In this document: one piece after another, positions 34,719 through 42,856 of the stretch
Layout of the letters: each line of letters begins with the position of its first letter
How positions within the stretch are numbered: position 1 is the first letter of the stretch
Made by a program: the position numbers and the translations under genes
Notes under the pieces: generated by a model
Database searches by the model: none
What the model saw: the letters and a program-made list of their open reading frames with translations, nothing else
What the model was told of the DNA's origin: nothing
Assembly (NCBI RefSeq): GCF_012911565.1
Contig: NZ_JAAMPU010000107.1
Location: forward strand, 372,001-436,000
Direction of reading: 5' to 3'
Source of the DNA: Flavobacterium silvaticum
Lineage (GTDB): Bacteria > Bacteroidota > Bacteroidia > Flavobacteriales > Flavobacteriaceae
Length of the DNA: 64,000 nt

Positions 34719-35864
34719 CTAAATTCTCTTTCCATTTTCAAACCTTTGGTTGCCCAGCATAAAATTGGCTTTTTCGCCAACTGCCGGATACAATCCTGAT
34801 TCACTTTGGAATAACGCACCTTCTGCCTCATAGGATTCGTGTGAAAAATACACGTCGCAATTTGCCGAATCCGCAAAATAGGCGTTAAAAAAGAGTTTAT
34901 TTTCAATCAACTCCTCCTTGTATTGAGCAACAAAATTCGTAATTAATTCCTTACCATCATAATTTATTTTGACATTTTTGAATCCAAAATCAAAAAAAAC
35001 CATCATATTTTGAGGAATAATTAAATATTCTTCAATAACGTTATCAACTACAACGATTTCGTTAAGTTGAAAAATTCCCGCAAGTATCGACTGAAATGTA
35101 AGTTTTCTGCAAAATTCGCGATTATAATCGTCGGGATAATGACCCGATTCTATCAAAACGGTCGGACAACCTTTCATCTGAAAATTATCTCCAACGCAAT
35201 TCGGATTGAACGAATCATCGAACCTTCCTACTTTTCCGGGAATGATTTCTTGAAGCGATTGGTTCATCGCAATGATCACCTCAATAGCTTTCTTTCTGGT
35301 GTCGTTTATTTCGCGTTCCGCATTATAAGCAGGCGCTAAAAAAGACAAAGTAGCTGGTTCGCCCGTCTCTCCTACTCCAAAAATACTGCGCTGGTCGTGG
35401 AGATTGAAACTGAAATCCGGCCTGAAACTTTCAAACAGATTCGCAAGGGCACGACTTTCCGGTTGGGAGAAATTGATAAAGTCCCTGTTGAGATCAATGG
35501 AATTCGCATTCTCACGTGTATATCGCAGAGCACCGTCGGGATTAAGCATCGGCACAAAACAAAACGTGAAAGCATCCAGAAGTGATTGCGCAGACGCATC
35601 TGAATCAAAAAAATCAAACAAATCGAACAAGGCTTTCGTAGCCGTGGATTCGTTTCCGTGCATCTGCGACCACATCAGGATTTTGAATGGCCCGTGACCG
35701 ATAGTATACGAATATAAAGCTCGTCCCTCTACCGAATTACCAATCGTTCCAACCTTGCCTTTTCTTGAATCAAGCAGCAACAAAGGCTCGATATCTTCAA
35801 GGGTTATATATCGGCCAAACAGTGAATCAGCCTTATAAATGTCGGTAATCGCTGCAAAATCCAT
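34719..35864 (-). CDS. M14-family zinc carboxypeptidase
   Basis: 381 aa, no clear signal peptide. Zinc ligands: His and Glu in SQMHGNES (about 87-94) and His in FNLHDQRS; the catalytic Glu is in LIESGHYPDDY. NPDGALRYTRENANSIDLNRDF is the substrate-binding block of the family. M14 enzymes remove C-terminal residues from peptides or trim peptidoglycan-type amides. The C-terminal 100 residues form an extra beta-rich region. Substrate unknown. An exact TACTTTTG -7 element lies just before the start (35880-35887). Confidence 0.87.
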   Translation of the reverse strand: MDFAAITDIYKADSLFGRYITLEDIEPLLLLDSRKGKVGTIGNSVEGRALYSYTIGHGPFKILMWSQMHGNESTATKALFDLFDFFDSDASAQSLLDAFTFCFVPMLNPDGALRYTRENANSIDLNRDFINFSQPESRALANLFESFRPDFSFNLHDQRSIFGVGETGEPATLSFLAPAYNAEREINDTRKKAIEVIIAMNQSLQEIIPGKVGRFDDSFNPNCVGDNFQMKGCPTVLIESGHYPDDYNREFCRKLTFQSILAGIFQLNEIVVVDNVIEEYLIIPQNMMVFFDFGFKNVKINYDGKELITNFVAQYKEELIENKLFFNAYFADSANCDVYFSHESYEAEGALFQSESGLYPAVGEKANFMLGNQRFENGKRI

Positions 35865-35879
35865 GTGTCGTGTTTACTG

Positions 35880-35887
35880 CAAAAGTA
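35880..35887 (-). promoter_or_regulatory. -7 element (TACTTTTG) before the M14 peptidase
   Basis: Exact TAnnTTTG on the minus strand, 15 nt before the ATG at 35864. Confidence 0.45.
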
Positions 35888-36090
35888 CGAAGCCGCCCTA
35901 AAATAGAAAACCCCGGCTAAAATCACGAATCGCCAGGGTTTTCAGAACCAATAAAACAAACACAAAATATAATTTGATAAGAGCGTCTTTTGCATTCATT
36001 TACGTAAAAAGACGAAGCCGGGTTTTTCGATTTCATCTTTTTTTAATTTTTTCCGATTGACCAACATGACTATCGATTAAGGCTATTTCA

Positions 36091-36098
36091 TACATTTG
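36091..36098 (+). promoter_or_regulatory. -7 element (TACATTTG) before the spermidine-synthase-like gene
   Basis: Exact TAnnTTTG, 13 nt before the ATG at 36112. No TTG at standard spacing. Confidence 0.5.
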
Positions 36099-36111
36099 AT
36101 AAAAATATCCT

Positions 36112-36777
36112 ATGATCCGGCGGTTGCTCTCTTTTTTCCTTCCCATTACCATTGTCCGCCGCAAATCTGATTACAGCAAAGACCTCGAAGTTTCGTGGGC
36201 GAACGGTGAATTGGTGCTCGATTCAAGGAATACGAATTATTCCTACGGAAGCCTGCAACGGGTTTTGAGACGCGGGTTAAAGGAAATCGGGTTTGAAAAA
36301 GTAGCCCGGATGCACAAAATACTCGTGCTTGGCGTGGCCGGCGGAAGCGTCATCAAAACATTGGTCCATGAAATAAAGACGACCGCCTTGATTACCGGAG
36401 TCGAAATTGATGCGGCTGTAATCGAACTCGCGAATTCCTATTTCGGCCTTGATAAAATCCCAAACGTGAAGATTGTGATCGACGACGCTTTTGAGTTCGT
36501 CCTCAAGACAAAGGAATTGTATGATTTGGTCATCATTGATGTGTTCCAGGATACGACCATGCCGAATTTTCTTTTCGAGAAGTTTTTCGCCATGCGGATT
36601 GCAGCTATTTTAACTCCCGACGGCTACATCCTGTTCAATACCATGACACTCAACGGAGAACACGACAGCCGCAATGAAGCGTATGTCCAGCATTTTTCAG
36701 ACGGGCCGTTCCGCGTCAAACTGATTCCAAGGATAGAACATCACAACGAACTGATCGTAGTCCACAAAACCGGTTAA
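36112..36777 (+). CDS. Spermidine-synthase-like methyltransferase-fold protein
   Basis: 221 aa with a Rossmann fold of the SpeE/spermine-synthase type: nucleotide-binding ILVLGVAGGSVIK near 70, the acidic residue in ITGVEIDAAVI, and DAFEFVLKTKELYDLVIIDVF as the motif IV region. The protein lacks the N-terminal beta-domain of true spermidine synthases and lacks an obvious polyamine-site gate-keeping loop. Many such short members are of unknown function or transfer methyl groups. In a window with polyamine genes an aminopropyl transfer is tempting but not shown. Followed 45 nt later by an NTF2-like gene. Confidence 0.7.
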   Translation: MIRRLLSFFLPITIVRRKSDYSKDLEVSWANGELVLDSRNTNYSYGSLQRVLRRGLKEIGFEKVARMHKILVLGVAGGSVIKTLVHEIKTTALITGVEIDAAVIELANSYFGLDKIPNVKIVIDDAFEFVLKTKELYDLVIIDVFQDTTMPNFLFEKFFAMRIAAILTPDGYILFNTMTLNGEHDSRNEAYVQHFSDGPFRVKLIPRIEHHNELIVVHKTG

Positions 36778-36822
36778 TATTTATTGGAACAAGGCGGAAA
36801 TCCGTATATTTAAAAGAAGAAT

Positions 36823-37332
36823 ATGCCGCACATGGACCACAACCACCAGCAACTTATCGAAGAATTCTATGCCGCTTTCGCAGCCCATGAACCGGAAACC
36901 ATGGCAAGCTGTTATCATCCGGAAGCGCATTTCACCGATCCGATTTTTGGTACACTCCAAGGCCGCGACATAGCCGATATGTGGCGCATGCTTCTGGAAC
37001 GCAGTAAAGGCCAACTGAATATTTCATTTTCAAATATTACCGCCGATCACATTGAAGGCAAGGCGAATTGGATTGCCTCTTATGTCTTATCATCGACCAG
37101 ACGAAAAATAGAGAATCATATCTCTTCCCGATTTATTTTCCGCGACGGATTGATCGCCGACCAAAAAGACACCTTCGACTTTTACAGCTGGAACCGGCAA
37201 GCTTTCGGGTTTAAAGGCTGGCTGCTGGGAAAAACTACATTTATGCAAGACCGCGTCCGTCAACAAGCCATTTCGTCTTTGAGAAAATGGCAATCAAAAA
37301 AACGCAATGCCGAGCGAAACAACGGCAACTAA
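36823..37332 (+). CDS. NTF2/SnoaL-like protein
   Basis: 169 aa. The N-terminal 115 residues have the SnoaL/NTF2 pattern: LIEEFYAAFAAHEPETMASCYHPEAHFTDPIFGTLQGRDI, a cone-shaped fold of about 120 residues used by isomerases, polyketide cyclases and many uncharacterised proteins. The tail (130-169) is a basic helix, FMQDRVRQQ...KKRNAERN, outside the domain. A second ATG at 36832 is possible. Substrate unknown. Probably transcribed with the spermidine-synthase-like gene before and the acyl-CoA dehydrogenase after. Confidence 0.75.
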   Translation: MPHMDHNHQQLIEEFYAAFAAHEPETMASCYHPEAHFTDPIFGTLQGRDIADMWRMLLERSKGQLNISFSNITADHIEGKANWIASYVLSSTRRKIENHISSRFIFRDGLIADQKDTFDFYSWNRQAFGFKGWLLGKTTFMQDRVRQQAISSLRKWQSKKRNAERNNGN

Positions 37333-37345
37333 AGCATCATTTATC

Positions 37346-39598
37346 ATGGAAAAAGCATTCCTGCCACTACTCTATCTGGTCTGGTCAGACGATTTGCTGT
37401 CGCAGAAAGAAGTCAGTATCTTAAATACTTTCTTTACAGAAAATACAATATTGACTGATTCTGAAAAGAAAAACCTACTGTCATTCATAGCTGTTTCCAA
37501 TCCGCCGACACGCGAAACATTGGCTTTTTGGAAAACCGAGATTTTTGATGAACTGACCCAAAGCCCTCAAATCCGGAGTCTTTTTGGCTTATCGCTTCAA
37601 TTATCCGGCAACGATGCGCGGTTCGAAAACCTCAAACCGGAATTCCTCGAACTGGAAAACCAATTGGGGATTTTGGGAGAAGAAGCGCTGCTGACATTCC
37701 GCTCTGCTGCAAATACACAGACATCAAATCTCGAAACACTAAATTCATTCGATGTCAAAGCCTTGCAATCGATTCTTGAAGGCGACACAGCCGGTATTGA
37801 AAAGCAAGTCCGCGACCTGTTGCAACGGCCGGAATTCAAATACGCAAACACCCAGGAAACGGATTCATTCCGCGAAAAAGTCCTGGATTGGTGCCGGATT
37901 CTCGCCAATGAAAAATTAGGTTCCATGGCATTTCCAAAGGAATTCGGCGGCGGCGGAAACATGAAAGCCTATTTCGCCATCATGGAAGCCCTGAGTTATC
38001 ACGATTTAAGCCTCGTGATCAAATTCGGGGTGCAGTTCGGGCTTTGGGGCATGAGCGTGTATTTCCTCGGAACCGAAAAACACCATATAAAATATCTGTC
38101 CAAAATTGGGACACTAGAGCTTCCGGGTTGTTTCGCGATGACCGAAACAGGCCACGGTTCCAATGTAAAAGGTTTGGAAACGACAGCGACTTACGATCAT
38201 AAAAACCAGTCGTTTGTCATCAACACGCCGCATCCGAAGGCAAAAAAAGAATATATAGGCAATGCCGCCGTCCACGGACAAATGGCTACGGTTTTCGCCA
38301 AACTCATCATTGATGGAAAAGACTACGGTGTCAATACGTTCGTGGTTCCGTTGCGCGATACATCGGGCAACATTCTCGACGGAATCGAAATTGGCGATTG
38401 CGGGCGCAAAATGGGTTTGAACGGCGTCGATAACGGAACTATAAGATTCCATAACGTGACGATTCCGAAAGAAAACATGCTCGACCGGTTTGCATCGGTA
38501 AATAACAAAGGTGAATTCGAAAGCCCGATTCCAAGCGACAACAGGCGTTTTTTCACCATGCTCGGCACACTCGTCGGCGGACGCATCGGCATCCCAAAAT
38601 CGGCATTGTCTGCGATGAAAACCGGATTGACGATTGCCATAAAATACAGTGACAACCGTAGGCAATTCGGCCCTGACGGCGGATCTGAAGTTCCCATCTT
38701 AAATTACAGAATCCACCAAAGACGATTGTTTCCGCATCTGGCAAACAGTTATGCCTTTCATTTTTCATTGCGTTACCTGACTGACAGATTCATGCAAAGA
38801 TCGGAAGCCGATGCCCAGGAAATCGAGGCACTCGCAGCCGGAATGAAAGCTTATGTGACCTGGAACGTACGCGATTCGCTTCAGGAATGCCGTGAAGCCA
38901 TGGGCGGAAAAGGCTATCTGAGTGAAAACCGGATCGGCGATTTAAAGAACGATACCGAAATCTACACCACATTCGAAGGCGACAATACCGTGCTGATGCA
39001 ACTCGTCGCCAAAAACAGATTGGCTGAATTCCGCAAAGAATTCGGAAAGCTTGACATTGGCGGAATGATCACTTATGTTTTCGATTCGGCCAAAACAGCA
39101 TTATCCGAAAAAAATCCATACACGTCACGACGCACCGATGACGAACATTTAAAAGATCCGGAATTCCACTTGGCTGCTTTCCGGTATCGCGAAAAAAACC
39201 TGCTTTCATCCGCGGCCATGCGTATCAAAAAACTCGTCGATGGCGGAATGGATGCTTATGATGCGTTCAATGTGGTACAGCATCATATGATAGATGTGGC
39301 GAAATCGTATCTGGAAAGAGTCATTCTTGAACAATTTCTGTCGAAAATAGAAACAGTTTCTGATGCATCAGTCAGACAACAACTTGTTCGGCAACAGCAA
39401 CTTTTCGCCTTGAATCTGCTCGACAAAAACAAATCGTGGTTTCTCGAAACCGGCTATTTTGAACCGCCAAAGTCAAAGGCAATCAGAAAAGCGATCAATC
39501 AGTTGTGCTGGGAAATACGCACCGATGCCGTTGCCCTGACCAATGCTTTTGGAATTCCGGATTCTCTCCTGGGAGCCACAGTTTTGACCGAAAAATAA
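37346..39598 (+). CDS. Acyl-CoA dehydrogenase/oxidase-type flavoprotein
   Basis: 750 aa from ATG 37346; the start at 37307 would overlap the upstream gene by 26 nt. Acyl-CoA dehydrogenase fold in the long acyl-CoA-oxidase style: FAMTETGHGSNV and the middle beta-domain, the YTTFEGDNTVLMQ block with the catalytic-base Glu, and CREAMGGKGYLSENRI. An N-terminal helical extension of about 150 residues and a C-terminal 150-residue domain match peroxisomal-type ACOX length. It would introduce the first double bond in beta-oxidation; electron acceptor (ETF or oxygen) cannot be decided from sequence. Confidence 0.88.
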   Translation: MEKAFLPLLYLVWSDDLLSQKEVSILNTFFTENTILTDSEKKNLLSFIAVSNPPTRETLAFWKTEIFDELTQSPQIRSLFGLSLQLSGNDARFENLKPEFLELENQLGILGEEALLTFRSAANTQTSNLETLNSFDVKALQSILEGDTAGIEKQVRDLLQRPEFKYANTQETDSFREKVLDWCRILANEKLGSMAFPKEFGGGGNMKAYFAIMEALSYHDLSLVIKFGVQFGLWGMSVYFLGTEKHHIKYLSKIGTLELPGCFAMTETGHGSNVKGLETTATYDHKNQSFVINTPHPKAKKEYIGNAAVHGQMATVFAKLIIDGKDYGVNTFVVPLRDTSGNILDGIEIGDCGRKMGLNGVDNGTIRFHNVTIPKENMLDRFASVNNKGEFESPIPSDNRRFFTMLGTLVGGRIGIPKSALSAMKTGLTIAIKYSDNRRQFGPDGGSEVPILNYRIHQRRLFPHLANSYAFHFSLRYLTDRFMQRSEADAQEIEALAAGMKAYVTWNVRDSLQECREAMGGKGYLSENRIGDLKNDTEIYTTFEGDNTVLMQLVAKNRLAEFRKEFGKLDIGGMITYVFDSAKTALSEKNPYTSRRTDDEHLKDPEFHLAAFRYREKNLLSSAAMRIKKLVDGGMDAYDAFNVVQHHMIDVAKSYLERVILEQFLSKIETVSDASVRQQLVRQQQLFALNLLDKNKSWFLETGYFEPPKSKAIRKAINQLCWEIRTDAVALTNAFGIPDSLLGATVLTEK

Positions 39599-39638
39599 TC
39601 ACAAAACCTGTTTTTGCTATATTTACAAAAACAAGTTT

Positions 39639-39989
39639 ATGATTGTACGTATACTTAGCAGCATTCTGGTTCTCGTAGCGGTTTTCATGGGAATCAAACA
39701 AGGTTGGGCGATGATTTCGGGCAAACCTGAAATGCTGGAATTCTTTTCACGCTTTGGGTTCGATAGCCGCGCGGTGATGCTGAACGGCGGGATTACGCTG
39801 CTCGCCTCGGTACTGATTCTTTTTCCAAGGACTTTCGTTTTGGGAAATTTTCTCATGGCGGCCGGAATCTTACTTATCATCTGCCTCGAACTATTCCATA
39901 AAGACCTCAAAGGCGCAGCTATCGAATTGCCTTTCCTGGTTATAAATCTGGCACTTCTCTATCTCAATCACCCGCTAAACAAAAACTGA
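39639..39989 (+). CDS. Small four-helix membrane protein, DoxX-like
   Basis: 116 aa with four hydrophobic segments (about 3-22, 48-65, 69-86, 93-109) and little loop sequence. It is reminiscent of the DoxX/DoxD-like small membrane family (GWAMISGKPEMLEFFSRFGF in the first loop). The stop codon overlaps the start of the bestrophin gene (TGATG at 39987-39991), so the two are translationally coupled. Role unknown. Confidence 0.7.
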   Translation: MIVRILSSILVLVAVFMGIKQGWAMISGKPEMLEFFSRFGFDSRAVMLNGGITLLASVLILFPRTFVLGNFLMAAGILLIICLELFHKDLKGAAIELPFLVINLALLYLNHPLNKN

Positions 39990-40975
39990 TGCATACCGGC
40001 AAACAATACAGGCTCCTTGAATTCCTGATGTGGACGCGTCGGGATATTTATGTAGTGCTGATCCTTTCGATAATCCCAACTGTCATTTACGAAGTCTTCC
40101 ATTTCAAATGGGTGGCTTTGCCTTGGGTTCCGATTGCGATGGTCGGTACGGCAGCCGCTTTCATCATCGGTTTTAAAAATACACAGACATACAACAGACT
40201 TTGGGAAGCGCGTCAGATTTGGGGTGCTATAGTAAACCAAAGCCGTTCTTTCGGAATGATGACACGTGATTTTGTCGATGCCGATGCCGAAACCATCCGA
40301 CAGATTATCTACAGACATTTCGCCTGGCTCACGGCCTTGCGGTTTCAATTGCGTGAAAAAAGAGCCTGGGAAAACTCAGACAAACCTCATTTTAAGGAGT
40401 ATCGCAAAATCTATCGCGTTCCGGAATGGGAAGATAAACTTGAAGATGAACTGTCGCTTTATGTTTCCGATGAGGAATTAAAAAAGGTTTTGACCCATAA
40501 AAACAGGGCGACACAACTCATCGCCTTGCAGTCGGCACAATTCAAAAAATTAAAGGGCGAGGGAAAAATCAGCGGGCTCGAATATATAGAACTCGAGCTG
40601 ATGCTTTCCAATTTATATGAACAACAGGGAAAATGTGAACGCATCAAGAACTTCCCGTATCCAAGACAATTTGCGAGCCTGACGTTGTTCTTCGTATGGC
40701 TTTTCGTGGGCTTACTGCCTTTCGGAATGCTAAACGAATTTGCGAAACTCGGGGAAATCTATGTGTGGTACACCATTCCGTTTTCGGTTTTCGTCGGGTG
40801 GATATTCACCACGATGGATAAAGTTGGGGAAGCTACCGAAAACCCGTTCGAAGGCGGCGCGAACGACATCCCGATGGCGAGCATGAGCCGGACGATTGAA
40901 ATCGATATGCGTGAAATGATTGGCGAAACGGAGCTTCCGGCTGGGATTGCTGCCGTCAATAAAATATTGATGTGA
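39989..40975 (+). CDS. Bestrophin-family anion channel
   Basis: 328 aa, UPF0187/bestrophin family. Features: RRDIYVVLILSIIPTVIYE as first membrane helix, the IIGFKNTQTYNRLWEARQIWGAIVNQSR block, and a C-terminal FFVWLFVGLLPFGMLNEF with FGWIFTTMDKVGEATENPFEGGANDIPM, the highly conserved region around the pore and the cytosolic domain. Bestrophins are pentameric chloride or anion channels in the inner membrane. Translationally coupled to the DoxX-like gene by a TGATG overlap. Confidence 0.92.
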   Translation: MHTGKQYRLLEFLMWTRRDIYVVLILSIIPTVIYEVFHFKWVALPWVPIAMVGTAAAFIIGFKNTQTYNRLWEARQIWGAIVNQSRSFGMMTRDFVDADAETIRQIIYRHFAWLTALRFQLREKRAWENSDKPHFKEYRKIYRVPEWEDKLEDELSLYVSDEELKKVLTHKNRATQLIALQSAQFKKLKGEGKISGLEYIELELMLSNLYEQQGKCERIKNFPYPRQFASLTLFFVWLFVGLLPFGMLNEFAKLGEIYVWYTIPFSVFVGWIFTTMDKVGEATENPFEGGANDIPMASMSRTIEIDMREMIGETELPAGIAAVNKILM

Positions 40976-40980
40976 TTTGA

Positions 40981-41203
40981 GTTTTGCGGCAGCCTGCGGC
41001 GCCAATTTGACACAAAGACGCAAAGACGCCAAGCCACAAAGTTTTTTAATTAAAGAGGGTCTCGAAGAAAGTCTTTGGCTTATTATGATTCGCTTGTTGT
41101 GGTAGTTGGGAGTTGCAAGTTTGAGTAAAATATAGATACTTCGTGCCTTTGTGTCTTCGTGCCTTTGTGTCAAACCGCGCCAAAGGCGCAACGCTAAAAA
41201 GAA
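40981..41203. repeat. Long imperfect inverted repeat between bestrophin and menC
   Basis: The left arm (about 40981-41041) and right arm (about 41133-41203) are complementary with mismatches over roughly 60 nt: TTTTGCGGCAGCC...TTTGACACAAAGACGCAAAGACG on the left, and CTTTGTGTCTTCGTGCCTTTGTGTCAAACCGCGCC on the right. The inner parts are tandem CACAAAGRC units, a repeat frequent in Bacteroidota genomes. The right arm extends a few bases into the end of menC. Confidence 0.75.
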
Positions 41204-42234
41204 AATTTACCCCACGCAATTTTCGGATCATATTGTAAAACGCCATTCGAAACTTCAAGAGGCGAATCGATATTATTCGTATAAAGCCCACCTGTTCCCA
41301 AACCTTGGGGCACAGAAACACCCAGGCTGTACGTCCATTGCGCGATTGCATTGAGACCGATGTTGCTTTCGAGTGCAGAGGTAATCCACCACCCGATTCC
41401 ATATTTTGTACACAGGTCTATCCAATGTTGCGTACCGCGGATTCCGCCAATGAAACTCGGTTTGAAGATAAGATAGTGCGGCTTGATGATTTGAAGTAAT
41501 TTTTCCCTTTCACCGAAATCTGAAATGCCTATCAGTTCTTCATCCAACGCTATTGGAATTGGGGATTCGAGACATAATTCAGTCATCGCTCCAAGCTGTT
41601 TTGGCTGGATTGGTTGCTCTATGCTATGGATTTTAAATTCAGAAAGTTGCCGTAATTTATCTAAAGCGTCCGTTGCTAAAAAACCGCCGTTGGCATCGAC
41701 ACGGATTTCTATGGTTTCTTCATCAAAATTGCGTCGGATGAAACGCAAAAGCCCGAGTTCTTTTTCAAAATCAATTGCGCCGATTTTAAGTTTGATGCAC
41801 TTGAAACCCTGGCTGATTTTATCTGAAATCTGCTCCAGCATAAAATCTTCGGTTCCCATCCAGACCAGACCGTTTATGGAAATGGAATCTGTTCCCTTAG
41901 TAAATTCTGACGGAAACAATATCATGGAATCGTCACTTTTCAACGACCGAAAAGCCATTTCGACCCCAAACTGTATCGACGGAAAATCTGTCAACGAATC
42001 CCAAAGCTGTTGTTCACCCAAATGGATATTGTCGCAAACCCATTGGAGCTTTTGGGCATAATCCGGACGGTCATCGGCACTTAATCCGCGAAGCAATCCG
42101 CACTCGCCAATACCGCGTTTTGCATTTTCTTCAAGAATCAGGAACCAGGTTTCTTTGGTTTGCAGGATACCGCGTGAAGTTCCGGCGGGACGTTTGAATT
42201 CGAGATCGTATTTATGGAAAGAAGCTGAAATCAA
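41194..42234 (-). CDS. menC: o-Succinylbenzoate synthase
   Basis: 346 aa, enolase superfamily, forming o-succinylbenzoate from SHCHC in menaquinone synthesis, the main respiratory quinone route in flavobacteria. Catalytic lysines in CIKLKIG, metal ligands Asp (VDANGGF), Glu (IEQPI) and Asp (LDEEL), and second-site Lys (IFKPSFIGG) are all present. The dipeptide epimerase family is close, but the N-terminal pattern YDLEFKRPAGTSRG is the one I know from flavobacterial MenC. The start codon is TTG; no ATG is available nearby, so this is a genuine non-ATG start. No TAnnTTTG element overlaps it. Confidence 0.88.
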   Translation of the reverse strand: MISASFHKYDLEFKRPAGTSRGILQTKETWFLILEENAKRGIGECGLLRGLSADDRPDYAQKLQWVCDNIHLGEQQLWDSLTDFPSIQFGVEMAFRSLKSDDSMILFPSEFTKGTDSISINGLVWMGTEDFMLEQISDKISQGFKCIKLKIGAIDFEKELGLLRFIRRNFDEETIEIRVDANGGFLATDALDKLRQLSEFKIHSIEQPIQPKQLGAMTELCLESPIPIALDEELIGISDFGEREKLLQIIKPHYLIFKPSFIGGIRGTQHWIDLCTKYGIGWWITSALESNIGLNAIAQWTYSLGVSVPQGLGTGGLYTNNIDSPLEVSNGVLQYDPKIAWGKFSF

Positions 42235-42375
42235 TTTGAATTACTAATTAACAATGAATAATTAACGATGACTTCGTGCGGATTAGATCACCTTACACAT
42301 AATAATCTACAATTATAATTAGCTCAGTCCGGCTAAAAAGCCTCGGGTATTAATCATTAACGTTAATCGTTAATT
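42235..42375. repeat. AT-rich fold-back repeat upstream of menC
   Basis: TAATTAACAATGAATAATTAACGAT (about 42243-42268) faces ATTAATCATTAACGTTAATCGTTAATT (about 42348-42374) as an imperfect inverted repeat, with about 80 nt between. The same TAATTAACAA words occur at 20080-20115, 44255-44305 and 51190-51325. Confidence 0.65.
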
Positions 42376-42402
42376 AAAAAAAGGAAGCTCTCGCCTCCTT
42401 TA
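42376..42402 (-). terminator. Terminator of the small membrane protein gene
   Basis: AAAGGA (42380-42385) / TCCTTT (42396-42401), with two more inner pairs; seven Ts follow on the minus strand. Confidence 0.7.
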
Positions 42403-42412
42403 AAATCAGTTT

Positions 42413-42592
42413 CTAGATTACCGATTTTTCGTTTTCGTACTTCTTGGCAGCACGTTTTTCCTTCCAAAGTTCCCAGCTCGCTCCCGTTACCCAATAGAAT
42501 ACAAAGGATACCAAAAAGAACATAAGCCAGAAACCGATCGTGAAGATCGTCAGGAACAACAAGAAACCAAGGTACTGTTGAAATTCAAACAT
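42413..42592 (-). CDS. Small membrane protein
   Basis: 59 aa from ATG 42592 (MFEFQQYLG). Two closely spaced hydrophobic segments, FLLFLTIFTIGFWLMFFLVSFVFYWV, then a short charged tail KEKRAAKKYENEKS. No family recognised. I chose this start because the upstream TTG at 42622 is the end of an exact TACATTTG promoter element, so transcription starts after it. A good promoter, compact ORF and dedicated terminator together make it a real gene. Confidence 0.75.
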   Translation of the reverse strand: MFEFQQYLGFLLFLTIFTIGFWLMFFLVSFVFYWVTGASWELWKEKRAAKKYENEKSVI

Positions 42593-42619
42593 GTTTTCCG
42601 GAATTTTTTGAATTATACG

Positions 42620-42650
42620 CAAATGTAGGTTTTTGGTTTTTCACGGACAA
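42620..42650 (-). promoter_or_regulatory. Promoter of the small membrane protein gene
   Basis: On the minus strand TTG (42650-42648), exactly 20 nt, then TACATTTG (42627-42620). One of the clearest promoters in the window. Confidence 0.75.
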
Positions 42651-42686
42651 GATGGAATTCGATTTTTATTAAAAAAGTATTGTACG

Positions 42687-42694
42687 TAAATTTG
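42687..42694 (+). promoter_or_regulatory. -7 element (TAAATTTG) upstream of fumC
   Basis: Exact TAnnTTTG, giving a leader of about 155 nt before fumC. No TTG at the right spacing. Confidence 0.45.
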
Positions 42695-42698
42695 GGCG

Positions 42699-42838
42699 TT
42701 GTTAACGGTTAACGGTTAACAGATAACAGTTGTAGAAAAAGCCTGACCTTTCGTCATTGACCGAAAGCTTAATCTTTGTCTGCTCAATAGTCACCGTTAT
42801 GTATTAACCGTTAACTGTTATCCGTTAACTGTTAACTA
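42699..42838 (+). repeat. Fold-back leader of fumC
   Basis: GTTGTTAACGGTTAACGGTTAACAGATAACAG (from 42699) faces TATTAACCGTTAACTGTTATCCGTTAACTGTTAAC (to about 42837), an inverted repeat of around 30 nt per arm. A smaller CTTTCG/CGAAAG hairpin sits in the loop (about 42747-42770). Could pair in the mRNA leader. Confidence 0.65.
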
Positions 42839-42856
42839 AATCAACAATCAATCATA

